A DNA stretch of 64,000 nt from Drosophila pseudoobscura (taxonomy: Eukaryota; Arthropoda; Insecta; Diptera; Drosophilidae), in assembly GCF_009870125.1 (NCBI RefSeq), contig NC_046683.1, positions 20,779,001-20,843,000 on the forward strand, read 5' to 3'. A program made the translations under genes and the position numbers. The notes beneath the pieces are model-generated. The model was not told the origin of the DNA, did no database searches, and was given only the letters and a program-made list of their open reading frames with translations. The number at the start of each line of letters is the position of its first letter. Position 1 is the first letter of the stretch. Positions 1-11,843 of the stretch are shown piece after piece.

Positions 1-1366
1 CCCTCTCCCTATGCGCCGCTAACTCGCTGTCTGCGACGGCCTAGAAGACGCCGCCACGGATCCGGACCGAGAATTCGTAGCATAGTGTAGTTTTAATTGT
101 AATTTTTTTTTGTTCTTTTTAAGCACTTATATTCTTTAACTCTGAGGCACAGTCCTACCTCGCTAGGCGTGAATGTGCCAGTTCCCAAAACGGAATTTAT
201 TTTTGCGGGTTGGAGACCGAACGATTTAATCATAAAACAACAGACTACAAAAAAAAAAACCTTTTCATACCCCCCCTATTTACCAATCCCCCTCCGATCT
301 GGGCACACACTAACAGGGTCTCCACAGCTCCACAACGAAAGGCGCCTTTCAGCGAGGGACCACTGTATGCAAGCCGTAAGTGACCCAATTTCAATTTTCT
401 CCTTTGCGCCTGTCTTCGTCAAAATCTAAAAAGCATGCGCAGCGGCCAGCCGCTGCTGATAAGAGAGCGCAACGCTTGCGTTCCACACGCTCGAAGCTTT
501 TCGGTCTCTTCGGTGCCAATTCTGCTAAGCTTGCATTGCTCGCATTCCCTGCATTCTTTTAATGCATGGAGACGTAGCCAAGCAATGCACTAACCAACAT
601 AGAAAAAAAATCTCCTCAACCCAGAAAAAAAATTAAATAAATTTATAATGTTAAATTAAATTTCGTTTTGGCTCACCATTGCTGATCGCTGGTATGACCC
701 CTGCTGCTTTTGAATATTTTTTTTTATTTTTTTTTCCTTTATACATACCTAATTTACTTATTTCTAATATCTTATATTATATTCCTATCTTATCTAATTA
801 TACTCCACCATTTATATATACCTATATCTATAAAATTTTTTTTCTTAGGGATTAAGCCTCCTATTCTTTTTCTCATTCCATTAATTTTTTTCTTGAGTTG
901 CCTGCTGATTGTAGTGCAAGACTAGTGTTATGTTAAGAAGTGAAACTTGGTTTGTTAGTTTTGATTGAAGCAACATGTCTATGATGAAGTACAACGAAAT
1001 ATATTGAATTTTACTAGCAATGAACATGGAGTAGACTTATAATTTTCCTAGGGACAGGGTGACCTAATGGGGTAGGGTAAGAATATTAGGGATTTCCCGA
1101 ACCTTCGCACCCCTGGAAATCATGGAAGGGTGGGTATAGAATCGTGTGGGTCGACTTCCATCGCAAGACCTCACGCCCGCGAGAGTTTGGAACACGCCGA
1201 CGAAAGCCCCTAGTACTTTCGGGTACGCCCTATGATTGTGCCATGTAATGTCCGTTATGCTCGGAATATGCATAGTGTTGTTTTCGGAGTTCGCTCCCTG
1301 TAGAGTCACGGGATTCTAACATTTTAAAGTTTATGTAGTAGGAGTCGAGACGCGGTCAAACGAACC
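1..1366 (+). repeat. Unclassified interspersed repeat, copy 1 (cut by window edge)
   Basis: This stretch is nearly identical to 8446-9666. Both copies start the match at a run reading atgcgccgctaactcgctg and stop together after the run acgcggt(c/g)aaacgaacccc, which marks one terminus of the element near 1366 and 9666. Copy 1 carries about 150 bp of extra AT-rich DNA near 678-825 that copy 2 lacks. The short ORFs here are not conserved between the copies and look non-coding. A gtaagt donor-like site at about 376 is shared by both copies. The class is unknown; it could be an LTR plus leader of a retroelement. Confidence 0.75.
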
Positions 1367-1469
1367 CCCCAAGTTACCGAATGAGCACGGAACCAAAGAA
1401 TCCCCACCGGCCGTGACCTCGACATCCCCTCCAATCCATCCCCTACTCACGTATAGAAATATATCGTGG

Positions 1470-2010
1470 AAATGTTACAAGAAACTGCTTTCCGTTATCG
1501 GAATGGATCAGCTCTGGCACCCCTCTTGCACCAGGAATTGAACGACGTTCGCCGCGGTCGCCTCTCTCATCGCCTTCAAGAAGGTGAATTTCGAAAAGTG
1601 GTCTGAGACGACGAAAATCCAGGCCTGTCCCCTTTTTGACCTGAGATACTTTCCAAGGAAGTCTAGGTATATCTTTGGAATGTCCTCTCCGTGACTACTT
1701 CCTGACCGATCCCTTTTTGGCTACGGTAATTTGGTGCTTTGGATTCCTTGCATTCGGAGCAGCTTCGGACGTATTTCCGCACTTGTACCGTCATCGCCGG
1801 CCAGTAGTAGTGCCTATGTAATCTATGCAAGGTCTTCTTCATTCCAGTTGTGTGGTCTTAGTGGGCCTTCGCGATGAGAGCTTTAGTCAGTGCCGCGGGA
1901 ATCCATAATTTCCACATGGAACCTTCCACTTGGTCGTCCATTTGCGCGAAAGCCATTCGCTTAAATACTAGATCCCCGTCTATTCGCAGGTCAGGCAATA
2001 ATTCTTTGTT
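1470..2010 (-). pseudogene. Integrase remnant of a Ty3/gypsy retrotransposon
   Basis: On the minus strand, 1858-1740 encodes the integrase zinc finger, with a His-x-x-His-type segment (LHRLHRHYYW) followed by a CSEC pair. The minus strand at 1680-1550 encodes the start of the catalytic core (YLDFLGKYLRSKRG, then FVVSDHFSKFTFLKAM). An in-frame stop separates the upstream part (2196-1858) from the zinc finger, and the core ends abruptly near 1450. The gene is therefore dead. It lies downstream of the reverse transcriptase at 3093-2240 in the usual PR-RT-RH-IN order. Confidence 0.85.
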
Positions 2011-3130
2011 CCTGCAGATTTCTCCTTTCAACTCCTGGTGTTCCGTTGATTTGAATTCCGTCGTCTGGAATCCGAGGATTTCCGTTGGGTCTAGGACCAC
2101 CTCCTCGATGCAGCGTGATAGTGTATCCGCCACTATATATATACTCCCTTGCGGTGTTCGATCACAAAGTCGAACCTCTGCAGCCGCAATCACCATCTCG
2201 CTAGACGCCCATTCAGGTCCTTGAGGCTGGCATGACCAGTGATTACAGTGAACGGCATCAATTTATCTCTATTTCCAATACCGCAGCTAAACATTTTTTC
2301 TCCGTTACAGAATAATTTATTTGGTGTTTGTTCCGCTTGGCTGAAAAGAATGCAACTGGACGCTCTGCTTTGTCGTCATCCAGCTGGAAAAGCACTGCTC
2401 CCACTTCAAAATTTGAGGCGTCGCACTGGATAAAGAAATGGCGTTTAAAACCGGCATGGACTAATGGACTATACCATCCTCCGTAGCTCCTTCACTGAAC
2501 TCGGGTTCGGGATCATTTGGATAGCCACAACCCTATCGGGATCCATTTGCAGCGTGCCACCTCCGATGATAAACCCTAGGTTGTTAAGCGACTTAAAGCT
2601 GAATTTGGATTTTTTAGGCCTATCGTCAAGTTTGCTCTTTTCAGGCACTGGGCCACCAATCGCAGATATCGAAGATATCGAAATCCGGGGCTATCACCAA
2701 AAGATCGTCGTCGGGATTGCCTTATCCATCACTCTGCATAACCTCTGGGCAGCGTTACACAGACCGAAGGGCATCATCACGACTTGATACTGCAACGGTA
2801 AATGCGGTGCGCTTCCGGCTTTCTGGGTCCAGTTTAATTTGCCAAAATGTGAATTTGAGGTCGACGCTAGAAATGTAATATGTCTGGTCACTCCTGGATA
2901 GTATACCCTCGATGCTAGGTAGAGGGTAAGCATCTTTTACGGTGAGCTGGTTCAGTTTTCGCGCGTCCAAACAGAATCTATTTTTGTTTGGCTTCCGCAC
3001 CACCGTCGTCCAATTGCTCCATGGACTATCGCTAACCTCGATCACTCCTAGTTCCAGCATTTTATCCACCTCGGTCCAGATCACCTCCTGCATCGCTGGG
3101 GATTGAGGGTAAAGGGTTCGGCTCCCTCGA
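2010..3130 (-). pseudogene. Reverse transcriptase / RNase H remnant, Ty3/gypsy
   Basis: The minus strand from 3093 holds fingers and palm motifs (ELGVIEVSDSPWSNW, then RFCLDARKLNQLTVKDAYPL, then SSVDLKFTFWQIKLD). The next segment is in another frame and carries MPFGLCNAAQ. A degenerate YxDD box survives as DDDLLVIAPDF near 2700, and the conserved LGFIIGGGTLQMDPD motif lies near 2560. At least two frameshifts and a stop near 2463 break the frame. The order and motifs are those of Ty3/gypsy pol. The enzyme copied element RNA into DNA; this copy cannot. Confidence 0.88.
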
Positions 3131-3202
3131 TCAACTGGATTCGATGCTACTCTACCGTCGTTGTTCCCAATACGGCATCCTCATAGGTCAGGAACTCCTT
3201 CT

Positions 3203-3592
3203 TTACATTCTCCAGCTCTTCGGTTTCCGTGTCTTCCAGGGCCCAAGCATACACATCCACGTCCTCCTGGATCTACTGGGCTCTTCTCCGAGGACAGTGG
3301 GAGCCAACGCGAAGGATCTCCAGAAATCGATACCCAAGTACATGGCTGGCTCAAGGCATATGTAAAATAAGATCTCTTTGTTCTTTCCGTTATATCCCAC
3401 ACTCTGTTTGGTTTTGCCGATTATGGACCTGTCTTCCCCAGAGGCTGTTATGACGATCGAGACGTATTTATCCATTTCTACCTCGAGGTCGGCAAGGAGT
3501 TCACGGCTGCCCTTTCCTAAGACACTAACGGATGCCCCAGTATCTAGGAGTCCAGCAATCCGATGTCCTCTTATCTGCACTTCGGCAAACAC
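3203..3592 (-). pseudogene. Aspartic protease domain, Ty3/gypsy
   Basis: A 129-residue minus-strand open stretch begins with an IRGHRIAGLLDTGASVSVLG motif, the retropepsin active-site DTGA in a typical hydrophobic setting. About 80 residues later comes YLGIDFWRSF, a flap and C-terminal segment common in gypsy-type proteases. The domain would have processed Gag-Pol. It lies between the gag remnant (3614-5183) and reverse transcriptase (below 3130), the canonical order. The end of the ORF runs out of frame relative to RT, so it is a fragment. Confidence 0.85.
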
Positions 3593-3613
3593 TCTGGGAT
3601 CGCGTCCTGCTCC

Positions 3614-5183
3614 TCATCTGACTGCCTCGGCTACCTCTTTGCGAGTCTTTCGCCTTTCCTTATGTCTGGAACGGGCCTTTTGTAGTCTACGACTGACACC
3701 GCGCATCCTCTCCAACTGCCTGTCAATAAAGATCTGGTTTTGAATTTTCATGTATCTCCTCATCCTCTCTTCGGCCGATATAAACTTCAAACTATTTTTA
3801 TATAATTTATTCGGGATATTATTCTTAATTTCTATATTAATTAGTGGACCATCGTTCATTTCTTCGCGGTCTTCTGTCCCGAGCGCTGATCTCCCGCTTT
3901 CATCATGCCCGCTCGTGAGTTTCCCGAGCAGTTAGGACACGTCGGAGCCCGTGGTCGAACTGGCCGCAATTCCAGCAACACAGACTGGGTTTGTTCGCCA
4001 GGTGAGTTTCTTTCACCATCACTGCTTCCTCTTCATCTGGAAACTCCGTTTCTGGCTCTATCTCCTCCACTCGCTTCCCGGCTGATTGGAATTTCGGTGC
4101 AGGACGGAACGTCGAACTCTGTTCGCGTCTGCGAAAGTGGTACTCCACTTCTAGGCACTCTTCCCTCAGCTGCTCCGCGTTCCGGACTGGTGAGTCTAGC
4201 TGCCAGCCTGCGCAACGCTAGCTACTCTAGATATGCAAGGCGCGTAGCCGCTCGAACTCGCCACCCATTACTCGGAACCGGGACACCAACTCGTCCTTCA
4301 CATCCTCCCATACTTCCGGAGGCCGTTCTCGGACAAATTGCCAATACCACTCCGCCGCTTGTCCTTTGACGAGATGGCGGAAGTTGTCAAGGACCTCGTC
4401 CCACGACCGTCGGTTCTGCTTCCGGAGGAACTCGACCCTTAACACGAAGTCCTGCATCGTCATCTTATTTGGGTCTCCTTCTCCGTCGAAGTGGATCTCC
4501 CATTTGTCGACGTGTCCCCATCTCGCTCCTCTTCAATCATCTCTTCTTTCATATGGTGGCAGATCTGTTGGACCTCCACCGTCTCCTGATGTCTCCCGTC
4601 TCTGCCTTCCAGCACCTGGATCCAGGTCCACATCGCCTATTCCTCGGCGCCAGCTCTAGCTCAACCTCGCCGGCTTCCTTGGAGGCGACTGGGAATTCCA
4701 TGCGTCATCGTCCTTGCACCTCTTGGGAATGGTCCCTGTGTTCGGCTTCCGCCTGAGGTGAGCTAGAGGCTGCTGATCGCCATTATTATTCTTGTTTTCC
4801 ATCTGGTCGCTTTCCAATCTCAGGTCTTGGATCAATTCCATGTTCTGGCGCAGAGGCGCCATCACCTCTGTTATGGCCCCCATCAGCTCCGTAAAGCCGC
4901 GACGGATCTGCTCCTGCAGCGTCCTACTCAGGGTATCTGCCATGCTGCCTCTCCACGTCTCCTGTGCTTGAGCTATGGCGACATTTACTCCAGAGAGAAT
5001 TTCGGAGGGCAGTGCGTTCGATTGGCCTGGCACATTCCAGCTGTCGTCTCCACGCCCCTCAGCGCCCTGTGTGTCACCCCCTTGCATCTGTCCTTGGAGG
5101 TTACCTGGTGGAGGAGTCCTGCGGGTCATTTTCTGCTTAGACCGCAAGTTGTACGCGCTCATCAACCTAGCCCTATATTTCAC
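3614..5183 (-). pseudogene. Gag remnant, Ty3/gypsy
   Basis: The minus strand starts at 5183 with a basic, polar N-terminus (SAYNLRSKQKMTRRTPPP). It continues at 4463-4227 with a recognisable retrotransposon Gag segment (LRKQNRRSWDEVLDNF, then WYWQFVRERPPEVWEDVKDEL). Near 3990 a zinc-knuckle-like start (CCWNCGQFDHG) can be read. The pieces lie in different frames, so several indels have destroyed the gene. Gag would have formed the capsid of the particle. The order gag, protease, RT, integrase runs from high to low coordinates, which fixes the element on the minus strand. Confidence 0.85.
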
Positions 5184-6040
5184 TACCTAGAACTATCCTA
5201 TTTATCATTTTATTCAACACAATTATCTATTTTTCTTTCAGAACACTCGCATAAACACTACCTATAACGCCGACTCACAGATCTTCCGCACAAAAACGCT
5301 TAATACGGCATAAACAATAATAAGGGGCAAAGGAACCACAACTACTACTATGGCCAACTCCGCACCTGGTTTTCTACGTCTTTTCCTGACCAACGTCTAG
5401 AATTTTGCGAGCGCTGTTGACTGATCTTATCTTCTTTGGAAGATTAAGAGTCCCTGCAGTCGCTGTTTCCGCCGACTTCCCTACTGAATATTCGTTGCTG
5501 CTCCGGGTGCAACGCGTGGCCAACTTCTGTCCCCACGGGCCACTCAGAACAAAAATCTCATTGAGAATCTACCCTCCCGACTCCACCCAGCGGTAAGCAG
5601 GGGAAGCGCAAAACAGAAATCTTTCAGACCATATCCTAACTTCGGGTATTTTTTTGTTTTCTTCAGGTTCTCATTGTGCAAACCAGGCACCGGGCCGGTT
5701 GCTAACTGGCTTGCGGATTCCCCTCTGCCAGTGCCAAACCAAATACCCTCTTGAGATTTCCTGCTTTTCGTTGTCAGATAAGTGTTGAAACATCGAACAC
5801 AAAAAAAAAAACCATTTACTTTGTGGATTTGTTTGCATCTTCAGATCCGTCAGCGCAGTGCTTCTGTGAGCCAACTCACCAATGGACCCCAGATTGCAGA
5901 ATACCACTCGAGATCTATCTTCTCTGCTGGATATTTATAATTTCTTGGACGTCCGTATGATTCGCATCCGTACTCTCCCTCTTTGATGGTTGAGAAAGGA
6001 CTGCGAGTCCACTTCCCTGTCTCTGATTGGGCGCCATTAA
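5184..6040 (-). other. Leader and primer-binding site of the minus-strand Ty3/gypsy element
   Basis: No convincing ORF is present. On the minus strand just inside position 6040 there is a TGGCGCCC sequence directly after an A/T-rich LTR-like end. This is the form of a tRNA primer-binding site, and tRNA-Lys priming is known for Osvaldo-type elements. The 850 bp between it and gag would be an unusually long leader. The assignment is inferred from position and motif. Confidence 0.5.
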
Positions 6041-6662
6041 GTATTGTTACGAACCTTTGTTTCCTTTGGGGCAAGGACGGCTAACCAGTCATCCCAGGAC
6101 TTGGTACTTCCCAAGCCCTCAGGTCACACAATATACCAACTAATTGGACATCTTGGACAAATTCAAACAACAAAAGTAACCGACAAAAAAAAACTGCGAA
6201 CGGACTCTACTCGACAAACAATGCCACAGGAACTTCCCTCTACATAGTCGTGGACCAGGTCGAGGTGTCGACGTACCCACCTTACCTGAGATCCGAATCA
6301 CTACGTTCTGGATCTCCCTGTCATGTGCAGCAGCCTTCTTCCAATCTCGTTGTTGTGGCTCCTCTTTCCCCCATTCGAAACAATTAGCAATTCATTTTCT
6401 GCCTTATAATTTTCACGTTGATTTCCTACTTTTACTATTTTGCTATCATTACTGAACTATGCCTGCCTATTCATACCCCTCTCATCTTATCAGCTATATA
6501 AATAAATAAATAGGAATAATTAATATATTAAATATAAATAAGTTACATATAAAGAAGAATATATATATAAATAGATATGGACGGACTTAAATTAGGGGAT
6601 TAACAATTACATATAAATGGAGACGTCTAACAAAATAAATAATGGAGTAAATAAGTTAATTA
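6041..6662 (-). repeat. LTR remnant of the minus-strand Ty3/gypsy element
   Basis: The stretch lies just outside the putative primer-binding site. Its far part (about 6490-6662) is the inverted counterpart of the AT-rich stretch at about 14700-14830, sharing segments such as taacttatttactcc, aattgttaa and aagtccgtcc. That links this LTR to the one at 14511. The nearer part does not align by eye, so the two LTRs are related but diverged, or the block is composite. Confidence 0.5.
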
Positions 6663-7585
6663 ATGATTTCTTCTCTCGCCCTAAAAGGGCGAGGGACCCG
6701 CACTACGTGGCCAGGATGGATCCGCGAGACCAGCAAAAGGCAAGCCAGGATGGCAGAGCTGTGCCCGTTACGGGATGAGATCGGAAGTCCTCTCTCATAA
6801 CGATTACTCGCCCACCGTCTGACAGCAAGTACGACGCAATGAAGCGCCGGCTGCTCGAAACCTTCAACGAGTCAGAGGACTCAAAAATGAGACGGCTGCT
6901 CCGGGGCGAAGACATGACTGGGAAGAAGCCATCTGAAATCTTGCTTCACTTGCGTCGCTTAGCACCCGCTAGTGGATGCGAAGCCGTTATACGAAACCTC
7001 TTCTTCACCGAGTTTCCTTCGTCGATTCGTCCGCTCATTTCGGTTTGGAAGGAGAACGACATGGACAAGCTGGCAAAGATTGCCGGAAAGATGATCGAAA
7101 ATAGGGCCATCGACTCCACGTGTCGACTCAACCCAATTCCGCGGAGAAAAGTCAGCAGAGCGTCGATGCGAAGGTTGATAAACTACAACACAACATTCCC
7201 AAAAAGCCCAAGGTTCCCCATGGCCCGAACGTAGATGATAATGGCAACAAGGCATCCCTGTGTTACTACCACAATACTTTTGGTGATCGCGCACGCAAGT
7301 GCCGTCCGGACTGCCGATATTATCAACAGTTAAGCTAAAGCTGCTACCGCTAACTCAGCTGGTAGGCGGTAGCATCTCAACGACCAGCGGCAAGGTATCT
7401 GTGAATCACGGCCACCGACTGCACATCCAAGATAAAAAACTAGTCGGATTTTGCGCATCGATTCCGGATCGGTGGTGTCAGTTATAACATGTGTAACGGT
7501 TGCGGTTGAACAATACCGATTCAAAATAGGTTATCGCTATGGTGCTCGGATATCGCATGCAATAACCTTGGGCCAATTATCGCTG
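6663..7585 (+). pseudogene. Gag and protease remnant of a second Ty3/gypsy element (CsRn1-like)
   Basis: From about 6820 the plus strand reads SDSKYDAMKRRLLETFNESE and continues through RRLLRGEDMTGKKPSEILLH, a Gag core of insect Ty3/gypsy elements. After a frame change, a zinc motif (CYYHNTFGDRARKCRPDC) has the Cys-His-Cys-Cys order reported for the CsRn1 clade. A protease start follows near 7425 (RLHIQDKK, then CIDSGSVVSVI). Frameshifts at about 7130 and 7335 break the ORF. The remnant stops where the 7586-9666 repeat begins, and pol resumes at 9667, which suggests an insertion into this element. Confidence 0.75.
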
Positions 7586-9666
7586 CAGGGCATAGTATAG
7601 TTGGGGTGGGTGCAAGCAAGCTCGAGGTAGGGAAAAGCTGAGCTGAGCTGCCGTAAGTGCTGTGCAGCGCATCGCAACGGAGCTTTCGAAGCCGAGCTTT
7701 AAGATCGGTAAGCTCGTATTTAAGCAGTGCAAAAGCACCAGAACGTTCTCTTTCGAAAATTTGAATCTGTGCAGCCGGTGGCTATCTCCACTTCGGTAAA
7801 AAAAATATATAACTAAATCGACCACGTGTAATCCCAAAAGAAAAGAAAAGTAAGAAAATAAAACCCAAATAGGTGCCAGAAAGACAAACCGAAAAGAAAT
7901 AAAACGGAACGGGGAAAGTCCCACACGGTGGGCGCGCCGCAAAACTCGGGCGAAAATTAATAACCGTGCGCCGAGAAAACTGGCAAGAAACTACCCTGGC
8001 GAAAAGTGCATATTTGCCTCGCCTCGCCAGCAAGTGTTGTTCTTGGTGCAAACCCGTGCGTCCCACAGCTCGGCCAGGAGAACCCAACACTCGTGTCTCC
8101 GTGGAAAAGTCCGGAAAAACCGGTATGTAAAAGTGCCCTGAACTGAAAATGTAGATTTTTTTTCTAAGCCCTCGTGGTTTTGGTTCTGTTTCGCCCATAG
8201 GGCCCTGGCCCCGAGCGGTAGCCACCCGGCTCTACCAAAGTTCTGCCCTCACCCACACCAAACTCCCACCCTTGACGGGAGTACTCTTCGGAGTCGACCT
8301 TGGTGTGGGGCCGAGATTTTTTTTCCCCCTTTTGGAGTCGTTGAAGCATCCACCTGCCCGGCGACATAACCTCCACCGGCCCTAACCCTTGCGCCATATC
8401 TAATGTACGCGCATAGAGGGCATCGAGGGCATAGAGATCACCCCACCCTATGCGCCGCTAACTCGCTGTCTGCGACGGCCTAGAAGACGCCGCCACGGAT
8501 CCGGACCGAGATTTCGTAGCATAGTGTAGTTTTAATTGTAATTTTTTTTGTTCTTTTTAAGCACTTATATTCTTTAACTCTGAGGCACAGTCCTACCTCG
8601 CTAGGCGTGAATGTGCCAGTTCCCAAAACGGAATTTATTTTTGCGGGTTGGAGACCGAACGATTTAATCATAAAATAACAGACTACAAAAAAAAAACCTT
8701 TTTCATACCCCCCCCTATTTACCAATCCCCCTCCGATCTGGGCACACACTAACAGGGTCTCCACAGCTCCACAACGAAAGGCGTCTTTCAGCGAGGGACC
8801 ACTGTATGCAAGCCGTAAGTGACCCAATTTCAATTTTCTCCTTTGCGCCTGTCTTCGTTCAAATCTAAAACGCATGCGCAGCGGCCAGCCGCTGCTGATA
8901 AGAGAGCGCAACACTTGCGTTCCACACGCTCGAAGCTTTTCGGTCTCTTCGGTGCCAATTCTGCTAAGCTTGCATTGCTCGCATTCCCTGCATTCTTTTA
9001 ATGCATGGAGACGTAGCCAAGCAATACACTAACCAACATAGAAAAAAAATCTCCTCAACCCAGAAAAAAAAATTAAATAAATTTATAATGTTAAATTAAA
9101 TTTCGTTTTGGCTCACCGTATAAAATCTCTATACAATTTTTTTTCTTAGGGATTAAGCCTCCTATTTTTTTTGATTCCATTCATTTTTTTCTTGAGTTGC
9201 CTGCTGATTGTAGTGCAAGACTTGTGTTATGTTAAGAAGTGAAACTTGGTTTGCTAGTTTTGATTGAAGCAACATGTCTATGATGAAGTACAACGAAATA
9301 TATTGAATTTCACTAGCAATGAACATGGAGTAGACTTATAATTTCCTAGGGACAGGGTGACCTAATGGGGTAGGGTAAGAATATTAGGGATTTCCAGAAC
9401 CTTCGCACCCCTGGAAATCATGGAAGGGTGGGTATAGAATCGTGTGGGTCGACTTCCATCGCAAGACCTTACGTCGCGAGAGTTTGGAACACGCCGACGA
9501 AAGCCCCTGGTACTTTCGGGTACGCCCTATGATTGTGCCATTTAATGTCCGTTATGCTCGGAAGAGGCATAGTGTTGTTTTCGGAGTTCGCTCCCTGTAG
9601 AGTCACGGGATACTAACATTTTAAAGTTTATGTAGTAGGAGTCGAGACGCGGTGAAACGAACCCCG
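7586..9666 (+). repeat. Unclassified interspersed repeat, copy 2 (about 2.1 kb)
   Basis: The 3' 1.2 kb matches 10-1366. The 5' 0.85 kb (7586-8445) has no second copy here because the window starts inside copy 1. The insertion separates the gag-protease part (to 7585) and reverse-transcriptase part (from 9667) of one Ty3/gypsy element, so it probably inserted there, with or without some deletion. The region holds several short ORFs on the minus strand but no recognisable protein. The left boundary is approximate. Confidence 0.65.
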
Positions 9667-10480
9667 CACAAACGTTCCAGCGTTTCATGGATCAGATTTT
9701 GAAAACGGCGGAATACGTGTTTTGCTACATTGATGACATTCTTATAATGTCCAACTCAATGGATGAACACAGACAACACGTGGATAATGTGTTGCAAATC
9801 TTAAAAGCGTATACACTTTGCATCAACGAGAAGAAGTGCTGTTTCGCACAACCTCAAGTGACATTCCTGAGTTACACAGTCAACGGCAACGGAATTAAGC
9901 CTCCAGAGGATCCAGTGAAGTCAAACGATTTGCGAAATAGGTCATTTTCTTGGTATAGTTAATTATTACCGCTGCTGCATACCACTCAACGAGTTGACAG
10001 CAACATGAAGAAAAACGACAAACGGCCAGTGCAGTGGACGACAAGCTCGATTAAAGCATTCGAAAAGTGCAAAAACAGTATAGCTAACGCCGCAACCCTT
10101 GCTCACCCCAGTCTTAAGGCAGAACTAAGTCTCACGTGTGACGTATCCGATACTGCTATTGGAGCTGTGCTTGAACAGAACACGAAAGAGAATTGAGATC
10201 CTCTCGATTTCTTCTCCAAAAAACTCAGTGCAACTGAAAGAAGTTACAGCACATACGATAGAGAGCTGTTGTCGATTTACGAGGCTATAAAGTACTTCAA
10301 GCACATGGAGGCTAGGATCTTTGTGATCAAAACTGATCACAAGCCACTGATATATGCCTTCAACCAGAAGCCAGAGAAAGCGTCGGAGAGACAACTGCGG
10401 CAGCTGGGGTTTATATCATAACACTCCACTGCAATCGTGCACTTGAGTGGCACTGACAACGTAGTTGCAGATACCCTCTT
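9667..10480 (+). pseudogene. Reverse transcriptase / RNase H remnant, second Ty3/gypsy element
   Basis: The fragment opens in mid-palm (TFQRFMDQILK) and contains the catalytic box as CYIDDILIMS, then the connection segment INEKKCCFAQPQVTFLSYTV. After a frame break near 9960 the RNase H region begins (LTCDVSDTAIGAVLEQ) and runs on to about 10400 with KTDHKPLIYAFNQKPEKASE. Stops at 10196 and 10420 interrupt it. The N-terminal half of RT is absent, presumably lost at the junction with the repeat at 9666. The element is inactive. Confidence 0.85.
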
Positions 10481-11290
10481 CATGTGTTTTCAAACGTACA
10501 CGGACTGTCTCACCAAAGTGGCAGGTCAACTCTCAAACAAATCTCTCGGAAGTACGTTGGCCGTCAATGTGTAAGAACGTGATCGACGAATTGCCTTCCG
10601 TGCCAACGAGCCAAAATCCACAAGCACAACGCTTTGATTCCGGAAAAGATCACCGTCTCACATACATCTAGACATTGTTGTGATGCCCTTGGTTGACGGA
10701 TACAGATATTGTCTGACAATGATTGACTATTTTTCCCGCTGGCCGGAGGCAGTGCCGTTGAAGGATATGACTGCAGAGACCATATGTGAATGACCTTATT
10801 GCTTATTGCTCGCGCTGGATATCGCGTTTCGGCTGCCCATTGACTATTACAACTGATCAAGGAACTCAATTCAAATCTGCACTCTTTAAGTCTCTAGCGA
10901 ATATTCTGGGAAGAGAGCACATTCACACGACGCCAAACCACCCCCAGTCAAATGGCATGATCGAGCCTTGGCACTGGTCCATGAAAGCCTCCTTGATGTG
11001 CCAACCGAATGTATCATGGATCAAGCTGCTTTCAACCGTCATGCTGGGCCTCCGCACCTGCTTCAAGGAGGACATTAAGGCAACAGTAGCAGAGATGCTA
11101 TATGGGTGTACGCTACGTCTTCCCAACGAATACTTTTCCGAAGTGGATGTGCCGTCTAAACCACTCGACTTTGCCAGCCAGTTCATGAGAAGAATGCAGG
11201 TGGTAAAGCCAACTCCAGCTTCGCATCATATCCCATTACGGACATATGAGAAGAAAAGAGAAAACTAAAAATTTGTAACTTTTCTAGGGG
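10481..11290 (+). pseudogene. Integrase remnant, second Ty3/gypsy element
   Basis: Integrase catalytic-core sequence begins near 10680 (GYRYCLTMIDYFSRWPEAVP, then DMTAETI). A frame change near 10785 leads into the longest open piece, 10786-11268, with TTDQGTQFKSALFKSL holding the second acidic residue. NHPQSNGMIEPWHW follows with the Glu of the DDE triad. The C-terminal part reads LRTCFKEDIKATVAEMLYG. The enzyme would insert element DNA into the genome. At least two frameshifts make it non-functional. A polypurine run (gggggagtactg) directly after the coding part marks the 3' LTR boundary. Confidence 0.87.
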
Positions 11291-11440
11291 GAGTACTGTG
11301 GTACAACACTAATCTTCGTTCGCTGGTGTGGCAACACCGGTGACTATTATTAGCGGTCTGGCATCTTGATCTCTGACTTCGACGCTAAACAAAACTTGTG
11401 TTAGACTAAATGATAATAAATAAAGAACATTAATCAGAAT
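11291..11440 (+). repeat. 3' LTR fragment of the second Ty3/gypsy element
   Basis: It begins right after the polypurine tract at about 11285 with tgtggtacaacac, as LTRs begin with TG. An aataaata stretch near 11415 would fit a polyadenylation signal. The end is not defined because no partner LTR is visible. Confidence 0.5.
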
Positions 11441-11843
11441 GCAGGCGTACATTGGCCAACCCGCCAAAGCTTATCAAGGAGTGGCGCCACCTTCGCTCTT
11501 CGATTTCGTTATGAGAGAAGATTTCCCATCTCTTCCCATAACGGAGTCACGGAGCCAACTCAGAGAAAAGAGAGCCGGCAGCATCCCGAATCAGGCCATG
11601 CCCTTGAATCTAGTTCAAAGGCAGTAGAAGAGAACGATGGGGATCAGCGGCCCGGGAGAATTGCATGGAGCAGCTAAGTCAAGAGGGGATCCAGATTTTA
11701 AAAAAATCCGCAACTGAGGAGCATGCGAATGCGCGCTGGTTGACTGAAAAAGTGTCGTGAGGTTTCGTTTTTTTTTTTTTAATAGAGATCAGGATCAGGG
11801 AAACACCAGAACTTTTAGAGCTGACCAGCGGAATGTAAAGTAT
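11441..11843. other. Unassigned sequence between retrotransposon remnants
   Basis: A 62-codon open stretch (11439-11627) has no family resemblance that I recognise. The rest is purine-rich, with a T11 run at 11771. It may be leader sequence of the preceding or following element. Confidence 0.4.

Noticed and set aside
1064..1309. 81-codon minus-strand ORF in the unclassified repeat
   Set aside because: The second copy of the repeat (about 9345-9590) breaks the frame, so selection on the peptide is unlikely.
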